The notes below the pieces were generated by a model. The model was not told where the DNA came from. It saw only the letters and a program-made list of their open reading frames with translations, and ran no database searches. From assembly GCF_002979535.1 (NCBI RefSeq), contig NZ_PCPB01000010.1:52656-116655 (forward strand): DNA of 64,000 nt, written 5' to 3'. Source of the DNA: Brevundimonas sp. MYb52. Lineage in GTDB: Bacteria; Pseudomonadota; Alphaproteobacteria; Caulobacterales; Caulobacteraceae. Positions within the stretch are counted from its first letter, which is position 1; every line of letters begins with the position of its first letter. Made by a program: the position numbers and the translations under genes. This document shows positions 10,136 to 19,605 of this stretch, one piece after another.

Positions 10136-10168
10136 AAAGGCCGGCGGGGCGACCCCCCGGCCTTTTTT
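10136..10168. terminator. intrinsic terminator, probably bidirectional
   Basis: AAAGGCCGG and CCGGCCTTT arms enclose a C/G-rich loop, followed by a T tract on the plus strand and, because of the leading A residues, a short one on the minus strand. It lies between convergent genes ending at 10112 and 10180. Confidence 0.85.
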
Positions 10169-10179
10169 CGTTGTGGCCG

Positions 10180-10608
10180 CTAGCGCTTCCTGAAGCGGGC
10201 GGCGTCAGCGGCCAGGCCGGCGCCCCAGTCGGTCGCGGGGTGGTCGGGCTCGGCGACGAAGGGCAGTTCGCCGGCGACGCCGCGGATCGCCAGCGCCAGA
10301 GGCAGGGCGTAGTGGAGCATGAGGCGCAGCGGCTTGCGGCGCTTGTCGGTCACGTCCCAGCCCAGGGCCTCGAAGGCCTCGGCCAGGTCGGCGCCGCTCA
10401 GGCGGTGGATGTCGTCCCAGTCGGCGGGAAGCGTCACAGCCTCGGCTTCGTCGCCGGTCAGGCCGAACAGGGCGCTGGTCAGGGCGTCGATCTCGGGGAA
10501 TTCGTCGCGGGCGTCGGGATCGGCGTAGCGCGGCTTCATCAGCGCCTTCAGTTCCAGATCATCGACGCCGGGCAGGTCGATCAGGCGGCGCATGGGGGCT
10601 TGGGTCAT
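10180..10608 (-). CDS. hypothetical protein
   Basis: 142 aa from ATG 10608 (MTQAPMRRLIDLPG). The frame is open further upstream, but that part is low-complexity Arg/Ala and overlaps the divergent gene region. No signal peptide or membrane segment is evident. Residues 20-70 are acidic (DPDARDEFPEIDALTSAL); the C-terminal half has a short hydrophobic stretch (LRLMLHYALPLALAI). I do not recognise the family. It is divergent from the NYN-LOTUS gene. Confidence 0.6.
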   Translation of the reverse strand: MTQAPMRRLIDLPGVDDLELKALMKPRYADPDARDEFPEIDALTSALFGLTGDEAEAVTLPADWDDIHRLSGADLAEAFEALGWDVTDKRRKPLRLMLHYALPLALAIRGVAGELPFVAEPDHPATDWGAGLAADAARFRKR

Positions 10609-10696
10609 GAGCCGCCCTCTAGCACGCCTGTCGGCGGTTGACCGCGCCCACGTGCGGGTCGAGGCTGGCGGGGCGTCAACAGAGAAGGCCTCGCCC

Positions 10697-11446
10697 ATGC
10701 CGACCGACCTGCCCACCGCCGCCCGTGCGCCGCGCCTGGCCGTCCTGATCGACGGGGAGAACGCCTCGGCCCGGATCGCGGAGGCCCTGTTCACCGAGAT
10801 CGCCACCCTGGGCGAGGCCTCGGCCCGGCGCATCTATGGCGACGCGGCCAGTCCGGCGCTGCGGTCCTGGATTGACGTCCTGCCCCGTTGGGCCATCCAG
10901 TGGCAGCAGAATTTCCAGAACACCAAGGGCAAGAACTCGGGCGACATCGCTCTGGTGATCGACGCCATGGACCTGTTGCACTCGGGGCGGTTCGACGGCT
11001 TCTGCCTGGTGTCGTCGGACAGCGACTTCACCCGGCTGGCGGCGCGGATCCGCGAGCAGGGCGTGCCGGTCTATGGCTTTGGCGAGCGCAAGACGCCCGA
11101 GAGCTTCCGTCAGGCCTGCACCCGTTTCATCTACACCGAGAACCTGACAGGACGCGGCGGCGGCGGCGGCGATAACGACGAAGCCGCCCCTGCCCCCGCC
11201 GAGAAGAAGCCGTCGGACGCGGTGCGCCTGATCGCCGCCGCCATCGCCGACATGGACGAGGACGGCGACGGCTGGGTCAATATCGGCGGCATCGGCAACC
11301 GGTTGAGGAACGCCTATCCCGACTTCGACCAGCGCACCTATGGCCACGCCAAGCTGTCAGAGTTGATCCGCGCCACCGGTCGTTTCGACGTCGAGGCCGG
11401 GGCCGGCGGGGCCATGCGGGTGCGGGTCAAGCCGCACCGAGCATAG
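10697..11446 (+). CDS. NYN-domain protein with C-terminal LOTUS/OST-HTH domain
   Basis: 249 aa. Residues 10-150 form a NYN (PIN-like) nuclease fold: LAVLIDGENAS at the start, SGDIALVIDAMDLL, and LVSSDSDFTRLAARIRE supply the acidic metal-binding residues. A Gly-rich linker leads to a C-terminal OST-HTH/LOTUS domain (KPSDAVRLIAAAIADMDEDGDGWV onwards), which binds RNA, often structured G-rich RNA, in other proteins. The combination suggests a sequence- or structure-guided RNA nuclease or RNA-binding protein. ATG 10697 is chosen because it begins just before the conserved domain. Confidence 0.85.
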   Translation: MPTDLPTAARAPRLAVLIDGENASARIAEALFTEIATLGEASARRIYGDAASPALRSWIDVLPRWAIQWQQNFQNTKGKNSGDIALVIDAMDLLHSGRFDGFCLVSSDSDFTRLAARIREQGVPVYGFGERKTPESFRQACTRFIYTENLTGRGGGGGDNDEAAPAPAEKKPSDAVRLIAAAIADMDEDGDGWVNIGGIGNRLRNAYPDFDQRTYGHAKLSELIRATGRFDVEAGAGGAMRVRVKPHRA

Positions 11447-11516
11447 TCAAAGAACATCGTTGTCAAAACGGCCGTTCCGGCGCAATCTGTCAGTCCGCAC
11501 CTCATGGAGCAGATAT

Positions 11517-11801
11517 ATGTTGACGGTTATCGCTGCGGCCGCCGCGCTTTTCATCCTCGATGTTCAGCAACCCGATGCTGCGCCGCCGCCGGCTGGCGTC
11601 TCGACGCGCACCATTACGGCCAGTCGACCGGTCGATCCTGATCGGCCGACCCGCACGGTTTGCGCCTGGGAACGGCCGATGGGCAGCACGATCGGACGGC
11701 GGGTGTGTCGGAAGGTTCCAATCATGGACGGTCAGAACGAGCGAATGGGGCGCGATACCCTGCGCGGCCTGCAAAGATCGCGTACGCCAGACGTCGGCTG
11801 A
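11517..11801 (+). CDS. small secreted or anchored hypothetical protein
   Basis: 94 aa from ATG 11517, preceded by GGAG. A hydrophobic N-terminus (MLTVIAAAAALFILDV) is a signal or anchor; the remainder is basic with two cysteines in a CAWERPMGSTIGRRVC arrangement that may form a disulfide. A TTG at 11460 would add 19 Arg-rich residues. I do not recognise a named family with a function. Confidence 0.6.
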   Translation: MLTVIAAAAALFILDVQQPDAAPPPAGVSTRTITASRPVDPDRPTRTVCAWERPMGSTIGRRVCRKVPIMDGQNERMGRDTLRGLQRSRTPDVG

Positions 11802-11867
11802 CGCGCCAACCGTCATTCTAGCGGGATAGCCCCTTTCCCCGCGCGCGGGGTGGTCTATGTGTGAGCC

Positions 11868-13739
11868 ATGGCTGCCGCAGAGACCCCCGCAGAGACCTTC
11901 AAACGCGCATTAGCCAATGCCGCGCGCGCCTTGGCCGAACAGGCCGAGCTAGAAGTCCACTTCGGCTCGGACGGGCCGAGGCTGGCGAACGGCGTCCTGA
12001 CCCTGCCCCACCCGCCGCGCGATCCGGGCGCGCCCGAGAGCGCGACCCTGCGCGGTCAGGCGGACAGGCTGGCGCTGCGGCTGGCCAATCACGACGAGGG
12101 GCTGAACGCCCGCTTGCGCCCCGTGGATCAGACGGCGGCCGAGGTCTTTGACGCGGTCGAACAGGCACGGGTCGAGGCGGTCGGCGCGCGCGAGCTGAAG
12201 GGGGTTCGCAACAATCTAAACGCGGCCCTTCTGACCCGACTGGAGAAGTCCGGCGCCCTGCGGGCCGAGGCCGAGCGGGTGCCGGTGGCCGAGGCGGCGG
12301 CGCTTCTGGTGCGCGAACGGCTGACAGGCGAGCCGTCGCGTGACGGACTGAAGACCATGCTGGATCTGGTGCGGTCCAATATGGAGCTGAAGGCGGGGGC
12401 CGAACTGGACGCCCTGGCCGCCGTGGCCGACGACCAGACGGCCTTTGCCGCGAAACTGAAGGACGTGCTGCGGGCGCTGGACCTCGATCCCGGCGACGGC
12501 CAGGCCGAGGACGCCAACGACGAACAGGGCGAGGACGAACCCGATCAGTCGCAGCAAGACGCGCCCGACGAGCAGGAACAAGAAGAAGAGGACGGCGGCG
12601 AAGGCGGTCAGTCGCTGGAAGGCACGGCCGACGACCAGTCCGCCGAGGATGAGCGCCAGACCCGCCCCGACGGCGCCCCCGCCGACCCCGACGGCGAGGC
12701 GAACGACGACGGCCCCGAACTGAACGAAGGCGCCCTGCCCAACCGTCAGGACAACACCGACGACGGCCGCGCCGTCAACGCCTACCACGCCTTCACCACC
12801 GTCTATGACGAGACCATCGGCGCCGAGGAGCTGTGCGATCCGATGGAGCTGGACCGGCTGCGGTCCCTGCTGGACGCCCAGTTGGCGACCCTGTCGAGCG
12901 TCGTGTCGCGCCTGGCCAACAAGCTGCAGCGCCGCCTGATGGCGCAGCAGAACCGCAGTTGGGCCTTTGATCTGGAAGAGGGCGTGCTGGACACCGCGCG
13001 CCTGACCCGCGTCATCACCGATCCGACCAGCCCCCTGTCGTTCAAGATGGAGAGCGAAAGCCCGTTCCGGGACACGGTCGTGACCCTGCTGATCGACAAC
13101 TCGGGCTCGATGCGCGGGCGACCGATCATGGTGGCGGCGGTCTGCGCCGACATCCTGGCGCGGACGCTGGAACGGTGCGGGGTCAAGGTCGAGATCCTGG
13201 GCTTCACCACCCGCGCCTGGAAGGGCGGCCAGTCGCGCGAGGCCTGGATCAGCGCGGGCAAGCCCGCCAATCCGGGGCGCCTGAACGACCTGCGCCACAT
13301 CATCTACAAGTCGGCGGACGCACCCTGGCGCCGGGCCAAGAAGAACCTGGGCCTGATGATGCGCGAGGGCCTGCTGAAGGAAAACATCGACGGCGAGGCC
13401 CTGACCTGGGCCCATGAGCGGCTCAAGGGGCGGACCGAGTCGCGCCAGATCCTGATGGTTATCTCGGACGGCTCGCCGGTGGACGACTCGACGCAATCCG
13501 CCAATGCGGCGCTCTATCTGGACAAGCACCTGCGTCAGGTGATCGAGCAGATCGAGACGAAGTCGCCGGTCGAACTGATCGCCATCGGCATCGGCCACGA
13601 CGTGACCCGCTGGTATCGCCGCGCCGTCACCATCGTCGATGTCGAGCAGTTGGCGGGCGTCATGACCGAGAAGCTGGCCGAGCTGTTCGACGCCAAGCCC
13701 AAGACGGTGGCCCGGGCGGCGAAGAAGCGCGCGGCTTGA
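11868..13739 (+). CDS. cobT: CobT-type cobaltochelatase subunit (VWA)
   Basis: 623 aa, normal length. An N-terminal helical domain, a strongly acidic middle (about residues 205-290, rich in Glu/Asp/Gln), and a C-terminal von Willebrand A domain with MIDAS motif DNSGSMRG near residue 413 define CobT. With CobS (AAA+) and CobN it inserts cobalt into hydrogenobyrinate diamide in aerobic cobalamin synthesis. No cobS or cobN is in the window. A CobS-CobT-like pair can also act on other targets, so the exact role here is open. The next gene starts inside its stop codon. Confidence 0.9.
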   Translation: MAAAETPAETFKRALANAARALAEQAELEVHFGSDGPRLANGVLTLPHPPRDPGAPESATLRGQADRLALRLANHDEGLNARLRPVDQTAAEVFDAVEQARVEAVGARELKGVRNNLNAALLTRLEKSGALRAEAERVPVAEAAALLVRERLTGEPSRDGLKTMLDLVRSNMELKAGAELDALAAVADDQTAFAAKLKDVLRALDLDPGDGQAEDANDEQGEDEPDQSQQDAPDEQEQEEEDGGEGGQSLEGTADDQSAEDERQTRPDGAPADPDGEANDDGPELNEGALPNRQDNTDDGRAVNAYHAFTTVYDETIGAEELCDPMELDRLRSLLDAQLATLSSVVSRLANKLQRRLMAQQNRSWAFDLEEGVLDTARLTRVITDPTSPLSFKMESESPFRDTVVTLLIDNSGSMRGRPIMVAAVCADILARTLERCGVKVEILGFTTRAWKGGQSREAWISAGKPANPGRLNDLRHIIYKSADAPWRRAKKNLGLMMREGLLKENIDGEALTWAHERLKGRTESRQILMVISDGSPVDDSTQSANAALYLDKHLRQVIEQIETKSPVELIAIGIGHDVTRWYRRAVTIVDVEQLAGVMTEKLAELFDAKPKTVARAAKKRAA

Positions 13740-14707
13740 ACCGGCGGATCTATGTCGCGGCCCTGGCGGCGCTGACCCTGGCGGCCTGCGCCAGCGCGGT
13801 CGTGACCTCGCAGCCGTGGACGCCGACGCCGCAGGCCGACGGCTGGACGCCGATCAGCGTCTCGACCCGCGCGGTGGGGCTGGGCCTGCCGGGCGCAGCG
13901 GTGCTCGGCAAGGACGTGCGCTACGCCGGGGGCGTGACGGTGCTGGCCGGCATGGATTCGCCCCTGCACAGCCTGTCGGACCTGAAGCTGACCGGCGACG
14001 GCGGCTTCATCGCCGTGTCGGACGTGGGGGATCTGGCGCGTGGCAGGCTGGCGCTGGATGCGCGCGGGCGGCTGATCGGGCTGGAGGGCTTGAGCGTGCG
14101 TCGCCTGACCCTGACCGACGGGACGCCAATCAGCCAGAAGATGGAGGGCGACGCCGAGGGATTGGCCGTCACCACGAACGGCGACTTGCTGGTCAGTTTC
14201 GAGCGCGACCACCGCATCTGGAACTATGGGCCGCTGAACGCCTTGCGGACGCCGCAGGCCGTGCGACGGCCCGACTTCCCCTTCGCCGAGAACGACGGGA
14301 TGGAGGGGCTGGCGGCGTCCGGCGACGGCTGGCGCGTGGCGGGTGAATCCGGCGGGGTTTGGGACTGTTCGCCTGCGCGTTGCGCCGTCGCAGCCGCCCC
14401 GCCCGAGACGCCTCTGGCCGACAGTGACTATCGCATCACCGGCATGGACCGCGATCCGGCGGGCGGCTGGTTCGTGGTGCAGCGCTCCTATCGCGCCCCG
14501 ATCGACGTGCGGGCGCGAGTGCGGCGCATGGCGCAGGACGGGACCCTGGGGCCGGTTCTGGTGGAGTTGAAACTGCCCGGAACGACGGATAATTTCGAGG
14601 GCATCGCGGTCGAGCGGCGCGGCAACCGGACGCGGCTCTACATCCTGTCCGACGACAATTTCAACGCCGTGCAGCGGACGATGATGCTGGCGTTTGATGT
14701 GAGCTGA
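13736..14707 (+). CDS. esterase-like activity of phytase family lipoprotein
   Basis: 323 aa starting with TTG at 13736, overlapping the cobT stop by 4 nt. The N-terminus has a lipobox (LTLAACAS). The body contains repeated beta-propeller-like segments with acidic residues ([61 protein letters not shown]) typical of the phytase-like esterase domain, PF13449. Likely a periplasmic lipid-anchored esterase or phosphatase of unknown substrate. Coupling to cobT does not obviously make functional sense. Confidence 0.8.
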   Translation: MNRRIYVAALAALTLAACASAVVTSQPWTPTPQADGWTPISVSTRAVGLGLPGAAVLGKDVRYAGGVTVLAGMDSPLHSLSDLKLTGDGGFIAVSDVGDLARGRLALDARGRLIGLEGLSVRRLTLTDGTPISQKMEGDAEGLAVTTNGDLLVSFERDHRIWNYGPLNALRTPQAVRRPDFPFAENDGMEGLAASGDGWRVAGESGGVWDCSPARCAVAAAPPETPLADSDYRITGMDRDPAGGWFVVQRSYRAPIDVRARVRRMAQDGTLGPVLVELKLPGTTDNFEGIAVERRGNRTRLYILSDDNFNAVQRTMMLAFDVS

Positions 14708-14713
14708 AGAATT

Positions 14714-14738
14714 CTCCCTCCCCATGAAGGGGAGGGAG
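14714..14738. repeat. solo CTCCCTCCCC hairpin between convergent genes
   Basis: Arms CTCCCTCCCC and GGGGAGGGAG around a short loop form a perfect hairpin between the phytase-like gene and coq7. The arms equal the ends of the longer repeats at 39012-39160, so this may be a reduced copy. It could also act as a bidirectional terminator. Confidence 0.7.
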
Positions 14739-14751
14739 AGGCGTCGAGCCC

Positions 14752-15342
14752 CTAGATCCGTTCGCTGATCTTGATGGCGGCCTTGCAGCCGACCTTGATG
14801 ACGCTGCTGAGCAGCCGATAGGCGGGGGCTTCACGACTACCGTGCTCGATGGCGTGGTCGTGGTGGGCCAGTTCCTCTTCGCGGAACTTGGTCAGCTCGG
14901 CGGCGAGTTCGGGGTCACGCTCGCGGACCTCCTCGATCTGATCAGCGTAGTGTTTTTCGATGACGCTCTCGACCGCCTCGGTGCAGGCGTGGGCGGCCTT
15001 TTCCGAGATCAGGGCCGTGCCGGCGCCGAGCGCCGTGGCGGCCAGCTTCCACAGCGGGATCATGGCCGTGGGGCGCACCCGGTTCTCGGTCAGCAGGGCC
15101 TCGAACCGGGCCAGGTGAACGGCCTCGTGGCCCTCCATCTCGGTCAGGTCGGCGGTGATGGCGCCCTTGCCCTTGCGGCCTTCCAGCACGGCGCGCTGGG
15201 CGCGGTAGATGTGGACGGCGGCGAACTCGCCCGCGTGATCGACGCGCAGCATTTCGGCCATGCGGGCGCGGGTCTGGCCCACGCCGGGGCGCGGCAGGGG
15301 GATGCGGCGGGCGGCGGCGACGGTGTCGGATGCGTCGGTCAT
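14752..15342 (-). CDS. coq7: 3-demethoxyubiquinol 3-hydroxylase (COQ7 type)
   Basis: 196 aa, the COQ7/UbiF-replacement di-iron hydroxylase of ubiquinone synthesis. Carboxylate and His ligands are visible in DHAGEFAAVHIY, EMEGHEAVHLARFE, EAVESVIEKHY and REEELAHHDHAIEHG. It is peripheral to the inner membrane. The neighbouring dsbB (12 nt upstream on the same strand) also depends on quinone, though co-regulation is only inferred. ubiE and ubiB lie far off at 61465. Confidence 0.95.
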   Translation of the reverse strand: MTDASDTVAAARRIPLPRPGVGQTRARMAEMLRVDHAGEFAAVHIYRAQRAVLEGRKGKGAITADLTEMEGHEAVHLARFEALLTENRVRPTAMIPLWKLAATALGAGTALISEKAAHACTEAVESVIEKHYADQIEEVRERDPELAAELTKFREEELAHHDHAIEHGSREAPAYRLLSSVIKVGCKAAIKISERI

Positions 15343-15354
15343 GATCCCCTCTTC

Positions 15355-15894
15355 TTAAGCCTTGGGCGCGCGCGCGTCCTTGGGACGTTTCGCCGCCAGC
15401 AGACTGAAGATCGCCAGCGCCAAGGAGATCAGGAAGTTCCAGCCCGCCATCGAGACCCCGAGCATGCTCCAGGACACGTCGCCGCAGCCGACGATGGGTT
15501 TGATCTCGGCCGTGCCGTCGGCCAGGGCGTTCAGCGCGCTGAAGTCGATGGCGGTCGAGGGCGCGGCCGAACAGGTGGCCGGCAGGGCCCACCAATGCAG
15601 CTCGCCGCCCGCGTGGAAGCCCGCCGTAATCGCGCCGGTGAAGAAGACGGCGGCCAGCAGGAAGGAGGCGATGCGCGGCGTGCCGCGGCTGGCGCGGCTG
15701 AACACGGCCCAGAAGGTGGCGGCCCCGGCGATGGCCACGGCGGCCCAATAGACCTCACGCTGCTTGAGGCAGAGGTTGCAGGGCGGCAGGCCGCCGAACC
15801 GCTCGAAGGCGTGGGCCGCGCCGAGCATGGCCAGAGAGGCCGCCAGCGCGAAGGCGGTCCACCAGCGGGTCAGGAGTTGATACAGGCGCGTCAT
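15355..15894 (-). CDS. dsbB: disulfide bond formation protein B
   Basis: 179 aa with four membrane segments. The first redox pair is CNLC in GLPPCNLCLKQREVYW, the family signature. The second pair is formed by the cysteines in PATCSAAPS and VGCGDVSW. DsbB reoxidises DsbA and passes electrons to quinone in the inner membrane. Followed closely by coq7 on the same strand. Confidence 0.92.
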   Translation of the reverse strand: MTRLYQLLTRWWTAFALAASLAMLGAAHAFERFGGLPPCNLCLKQREVYWAAVAIAGAATFWAVFSRASRGTPRIASFLLAAVFFTGAITAGFHAGGELHWWALPATCSAAPSTAIDFSALNALADGTAEIKPIVGCGDVSWSMLGVSMAGWNFLISLALAIFSLLAAKRPKDARAPKA

Positions 15895-15930
15895 GGCGCC
15901 TTTCTTAGCCTCAGCCGAAGCCCGCGTCGA

Positions 15931-16512
15931 TCAGTGACCGACAAGCTTGACCGCAAAGACGGCGCCGACCAGCAGGACCAGGAAAAGCACGGTGAAAAGC
16001 GCCAGCCTTTTCTCGATGACGGCCAGCATGGGCTCGCCCCAGCGCTTGAGCACAAAGGCCACCAGGAAGAAGCGGGCGCCGCGCGTGACGACGCACAGGG
16101 CGACGAACAGGGCCAGGTTGAACTGGAAGATACCCGAGGCGATGGTGATCAGCTTGAACGGGATCGGAGTCAGCCCCTTGATCAGGATGACCCAGGCGCC
16201 GTGCTGCTGGAACAGGGCCTTGGAGGCCTCGAACGTGTCGGCCTTGCCCAGAACCGCCAGCATCCACATCCCGACCGGCTCGAGGAAGAAGCCGATGGCG
16301 TAGCCCAACAGGCCACCCAGCACCGACGCCACGGTGCAGACCGTGGCGTAGAAGTAGGCGCGCTCGGGCTTGGCCAGCACCATGGGCGCCAGCATGACGT
16401 CCGGCGGAATGGGGAAGAAGGAGCTCTCCGCGAAGGAGACCACGGCCAGCGACCGGGTCGCGTGACGGTGGCGGGCCAGAGAGAAGACCCAGTCATAGAG
16501 CTTGCGAAGCAT
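15931..16512 (-). CDS. YqaA/DedA-type membrane protein (VTT domain)
   Basis: 193 aa, several membrane segments, with the VTT/SNARE-associated signature: SFAESSFFPIPPDVMLAPMV near the start and KGLTPIPFKLITIASG in the middle. Members of this superfamily move lipids such as undecaprenyl phosphate or phosphatidylethanolamine across the membrane; the substrate here is unknown. Upstream of dsbB on the same strand, 36 nt away. Confidence 0.88.
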   Translation of the reverse strand: MLRKLYDWVFSLARHRHATRSLAVVSFAESSFFPIPPDVMLAPMVLAKPERAYFYATVCTVASVLGGLLGYAIGFFLEPVGMWMLAVLGKADTFEASKALFQQHGAWVILIKGLTPIPFKLITIASGIFQFNLALFVALCVVTRGARFFLVAFVLKRWGEPMLAVIEKRLALFTVLFLVLLVGAVFAVKLVGH

Positions 16513-16704
16513 ACAGGCGTCCCGGTTGAGCCTGGGGCTCTAGCAGGCTGGAAGCGCGCGCGCATCCGCCGATAATCGCCTGCGACACCGCAACGTGTCC
16601 TGTTTCGATGCAGCTCCGCCTTGCGCCCGACCGGGGCCGCCCATTAGGTTCCGCCCCAATCGGCGGCAGCAGCCGCCACAAAATACAGTGAGAGGAGACG
16701 CGTC

Positions 16705-17793
16705 ATGCAGGACGCCGCCGCCAAACTCGACCAGGAAAACCCGCTGGGCGTGGACGGTTTCGAATTCGTCGAATTCACCGGTCCCGAGCCCGAGGCCATG
16801 GTCGCCCGGCTGGAGCTGATGGGCTTCACCCCGACCCATGTGAACCCGACCACCGACGCGGTGCGCCTGAAGCAGGGCGACATCACCATGCTGGTCAACC
16901 GCGCGCCCAAGGGCCAGGCGGCGGACTTCGCCAAGGACCACGGCCCCTCGGCCAACGGCATGGCCTTCCGCGTCGCTGACGCCAAGGCCGCCTTCGAGGG
17001 CGCGCTGGAACGCGGCGCCGTCAAGGCCGAGGGCGTCAACGGCGGCGCGCTGGGCAACGACTACCCTTACATCCTGCAAGGCATTGGCGGTTCGCTGCTC
17101 TACGTCATCGACCAGTATGGCGAGCACGGCTCGCTGTATGAGGCCTGGGACGAGATCGAGGGCTGGGAAGAGGCCGAGCGCAAGAACTCCATGGGTCTGG
17201 AGATCCTGGACCACCTGACGCACAATGTGCGTCGCGGCGAGATGCGCACCTGGTCGGGCTTCTATGGTTCGGTGTTCAACTTCGAAGAGCAGAAGTATTT
17301 CGACATCAAGGGCAAGGCGACCGGCCTGTTCTCTCAGGCCATGATCGCGCCCGACCGCGCCATCCGCATCCCGCTGAACGAGAGCCAGGACGACAACTCG
17401 CAGATCGAGGAGTTCCTGCGTCGCTATAACGGCGAGGGCATCCAGCACATCGCCCTGACCACCGAGAACATCTTCGAGACGGTCGAGGCCATGAAGGCGC
17501 GCGGCGTGGACTTCCAGGACACGATCGAGACCTATTTCGAACTGATCGACAAGCGCCTGCCCAACCACGGCGAAGACGTGGAGCGGATGCGCAAGAACCG
17601 CATCCTGATCGATGGTTCGGACGAAGAAGGCCTGCTGCTGCAGATCTTCACCCAGGACACCTTTGGCCCGATCTTCTTCGAGATCATCCAGCGCAAGGGC
17701 AATGAGGGCTTCGGCAATGGCAACTTCCAGGCCCTGTTCGACTCGATCGAGCTGGACCAGATCCGTCGCGGCGTCATCAAGGTCGACGCCTGA
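16705..17793 (+). CDS. hppD: 4-hydroxyphenylpyruvate dioxygenase
   Basis: 362 aa. Iron ligands are visible: His170 (LDHLTHNV), His248 (GIQHIAL) and Glu326 (IFFEIIQRKG), followed by the C-terminal GFGNGNFQALFDSIE helix. It converts 4-hydroxyphenylpyruvate to homogentisate in tyrosine breakdown. AGAGGAG precedes the ATG. A fumarylacetoacetate-hydrolase family gene lies 2.6 kb downstream, but homogentisate dioxygenase and maleylacetoacetate isomerase are not in the window. Confidence 0.97.
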   Translation: MQDAAAKLDQENPLGVDGFEFVEFTGPEPEAMVARLELMGFTPTHVNPTTDAVRLKQGDITMLVNRAPKGQAADFAKDHGPSANGMAFRVADAKAAFEGALERGAVKAEGVNGGALGNDYPYILQGIGGSLLYVIDQYGEHGSLYEAWDEIEGWEEAERKNSMGLEILDHLTHNVRRGEMRTWSGFYGSVFNFEEQKYFDIKGKATGLFSQAMIAPDRAIRIPLNESQDDNSQIEEFLRRYNGEGIQHIALTTENIFETVEAMKARGVDFQDTIETYFELIDKRLPNHGEDVERMRKNRILIDGSDEEGLLLQIFTQDTFGPIFFEIIQRKGNEGFGNGNFQALFDSIELDQIRRGVIKVDA

Positions 17794-17976
17794 ATGAAGA
17801 TGCGGCCGCCGCACTGGCTGCCCTATCTGGGCCCTGCGTTTGCGGGACTGGCGGCGGGTTTGGCTGACAGGCAATGGCCTGAGGGTGGGTTCTGGGGAAT
17901 CCTCTTGATCGCCCTGATCTTCGGCTTTGCCCCCATCGTGATCTACCGCGTCTGGAAACGACTGCACCACCGTTGA
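17794..17976 (+). CDS. small membrane protein downstream of hppD
   Basis: 60 aa. Its ATG touches the hppD stop (TGAATG), implying translational coupling. It has two hydrophobic stretches (LPYLGPAFAGLAAGLA and FWGILLIALIFGFAPIVIY) with a basic tail (WKRLHHR). Function not recognised. Confidence 0.6.
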   Translation: MKMRPPHWLPYLGPAFAGLAAGLADRQWPEGGFWGILLIALIFGFAPIVIYRVWKRLHHR

Positions 17977-17980
17977 GGAC

Positions 17981-18115
17981 TTCCTCCCCATGACCATGGG
18001 GAGGGGGGCCACGAAGTGGTGGAGGGGGCGGCGCTGACATCAGCCGCCTGTGCCGCCCCTCTCCGTCACGACCGCTTGCGCGTCCGTGCCGCCTCCCCAC
18101 AGAGTGGGGAGGAAA
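17981..18115. repeat. palindromic intergenic repeat, family A
   Basis: About 135 bp, bounded by TTCCTCCCCA and TGGGGAGGAA, with inner GTGGTGGAGGGGGC and GCCCCTCTCCGTCACG segments. The same design recurs at 34907-35039. It lies in the 5' region of the isoaspartyl peptidase gene, whose frame happens to stay open through it. Confidence 0.85.
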
Positions 18116-18135
18116 TATCCGAGGGGAAATCGCCG

Positions 18136-19230
18136 ATGAAATCCATCCTGACCGCCACAGCCGCCCTGACAACCAGCGTCCTGGCCCTGCTGGCGTCGCC
18201 CGCGCTCGCGCAGGAGGCGCCGACCTGGTCCCTGGCCATCCACGGCGGCGCAGGCGTCATCGAGCGCGCCAGCCTGAGCCCGGAGCGCGACGCCGCCTAT
18301 CGCGCCGGTCTGCAGGCGGCGCTGGACGCCGGTTCGGCCGTGCTGGCGAACGGGGGCTCGTCGCTGGACGCGGTTCAGGCCGCGGTTCAGACCATGGAGG
18401 ACAATCCCTTGTTCAACGCCGGACGCGGCGCGGTGTTCACCGCCGCCGGCAAGAACGAGTTGGATGCCGCCGTAATGAACGGGGCCGACCTGACGGCGGG
18501 GGCCGTGGCCGGTCTGACCCGCACCCGCCATCCGATCGCGGCGGCGCGCGCGGTGATGGAGAAGTCGCCCCACGTCATGCTGATCGGCGAAGGCGCCGAG
18601 ACCTTCGCCGCCTCGGTCGGTCTGGAGCAGGTGGAGCCCGACTTCTTCTTCACCGAGAGCCGCTGGCAGGCCCTGCTGAAGGCCCTGCGCGACAAGGGCC
18701 TGCCCCTCCCGCCGCGCCCTGAAGGCGCCCCGCCGGAACCGGCGACCCTGGCCCGGCCGGTTCCGCTGGCCTCCCTGAACGAAGCCCCGCTGGACGAGCG
18801 CAAGTTCGGCACCGTCGGCGCCGTGGCCCTGGACAGCCAGGGCCGTCTGGCGGCCGCCACCTCGACCGGCGGCATGACCGCCAAGCAGTGGGGCCGGGTC
18901 GGCGACGTGCCGGTCATCGGCGCCGGGACCTACGCCTCCAACGCCGACGGCTGCGCCGTCTCGGCCACCGGCTCGGGCGAGTATTTCATCCGCGCCACCG
19001 TGGCGCGCGACATCTGCCATCGCACCGCCGAAGGCATGGCGGTCAAGCCCGCCGCCGACGCCGAGATTGCTGAAGTCGGGGCCATTGGCGGCGACGGCGG
19101 CGTCATCGTCATGGGCAAGGACGGCACGGTCGCCTTCTCGATGAACACCTCGGGCATGTATCGCGGCGAGGCCGGTTCGGGCCGCACCTCGCGTGTCGCC
19201 ATCTACGCCGACGAGGAAACCCCGCGATGA
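18136..19230 (+). CDS. iaaA: secreted isoaspartyl peptidase/L-asparaginase (Ntn hydrolase)
   Basis: 364 aa from ATG 18136, with signal peptide (MKSILTATAAL to PALAQ). The N-terminal IHGGAGVIE and the autocleavage site at Thr226 (KFGTVGAVALD) define the plant-type asparaginase, which splits itself to expose the nucleophile Thr. It removes isoaspartyl residues from peptides and hydrolyses asparagine. The signal peptide places it in the periplasm. The frame opens at 18016, but that stretch is repeat-derived. The next gene overlaps by 4 nt. Confidence 0.93.
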   Translation: MKSILTATAALTTSVLALLASPALAQEAPTWSLAIHGGAGVIERASLSPERDAAYRAGLQAALDAGSAVLANGGSSLDAVQAAVQTMEDNPLFNAGRGAVFTAAGKNELDAAVMNGADLTAGAVAGLTRTRHPIAAARAVMEKSPHVMLIGEGAETFAASVGLEQVEPDFFFTESRWQALLKALRDKGLPLPPRPEGAPPEPATLARPVPLASLNEAPLDERKFGTVGAVALDSQGRLAAATSTGGMTAKQWGRVGDVPVIGAGTYASNADGCAVSATGSGEYFIRATVARDICHRTAEGMAVKPAADAEIAEVGAIGGDGGVIVMGKDGTVAFSMNTSGMYRGEAGSGRTSRVAIYADEETPR

Positions 19231-19595
19231 CCGGCAGGGTCGTCGATCTGGAGCAGAAGTTCGGCGGCTTTTCCGACCACTGGCGGCCGCGCGTCGCGGC
19301 GCAGCTGAACGGACAGGACGTGCGGCTGGTCAAGGTCCAGGGGGTCTTCCCCTGGCACAGCCACGCGGACGCCGAGGAGATGTTTCTGGTCTGGAAGGGG
19401 CGGTTCCGCGTCGAGTTCCGCGACCGCATCGAGACCCTCGGTCCCGGCCAGTTCATCGTCGTGCCGCGCGGGATCGAGCACCGCACCGCCGCCGACGAAG
19501 AGGCCGAGGTGATGATTTTCGAGCCCTCCGAAGTGATCAACACCGGCGACGCCCCGCCCTCGGACTTCACCGCGCCTTCGGGCCAGACGATTTGA
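19227..19595 (+). CDS. cupin-domain protein
   Basis: 122 aa, one cupin fold: metal-binding motif WHSHADAEEMFLVWKG and second motif GPGQFIVVPRGIEHRTAA. The ligands would be two His and Glu, then a His. No substrate is evident. ATGA overlap with the isoaspartyl peptidase gene. Confidence 0.88.
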   Translation: MTGRVVDLEQKFGGFSDHWRPRVAAQLNGQDVRLVKVQGVFPWHSHADAEEMFLVWKGRFRVEFRDRIETLGPGQFIVVPRGIEHRTAADEEAEVMIFEPSEVINTGDAPPSDFTAPSGQTI

Positions 19596-19605
19596 CCCAG
19601 CCTCT

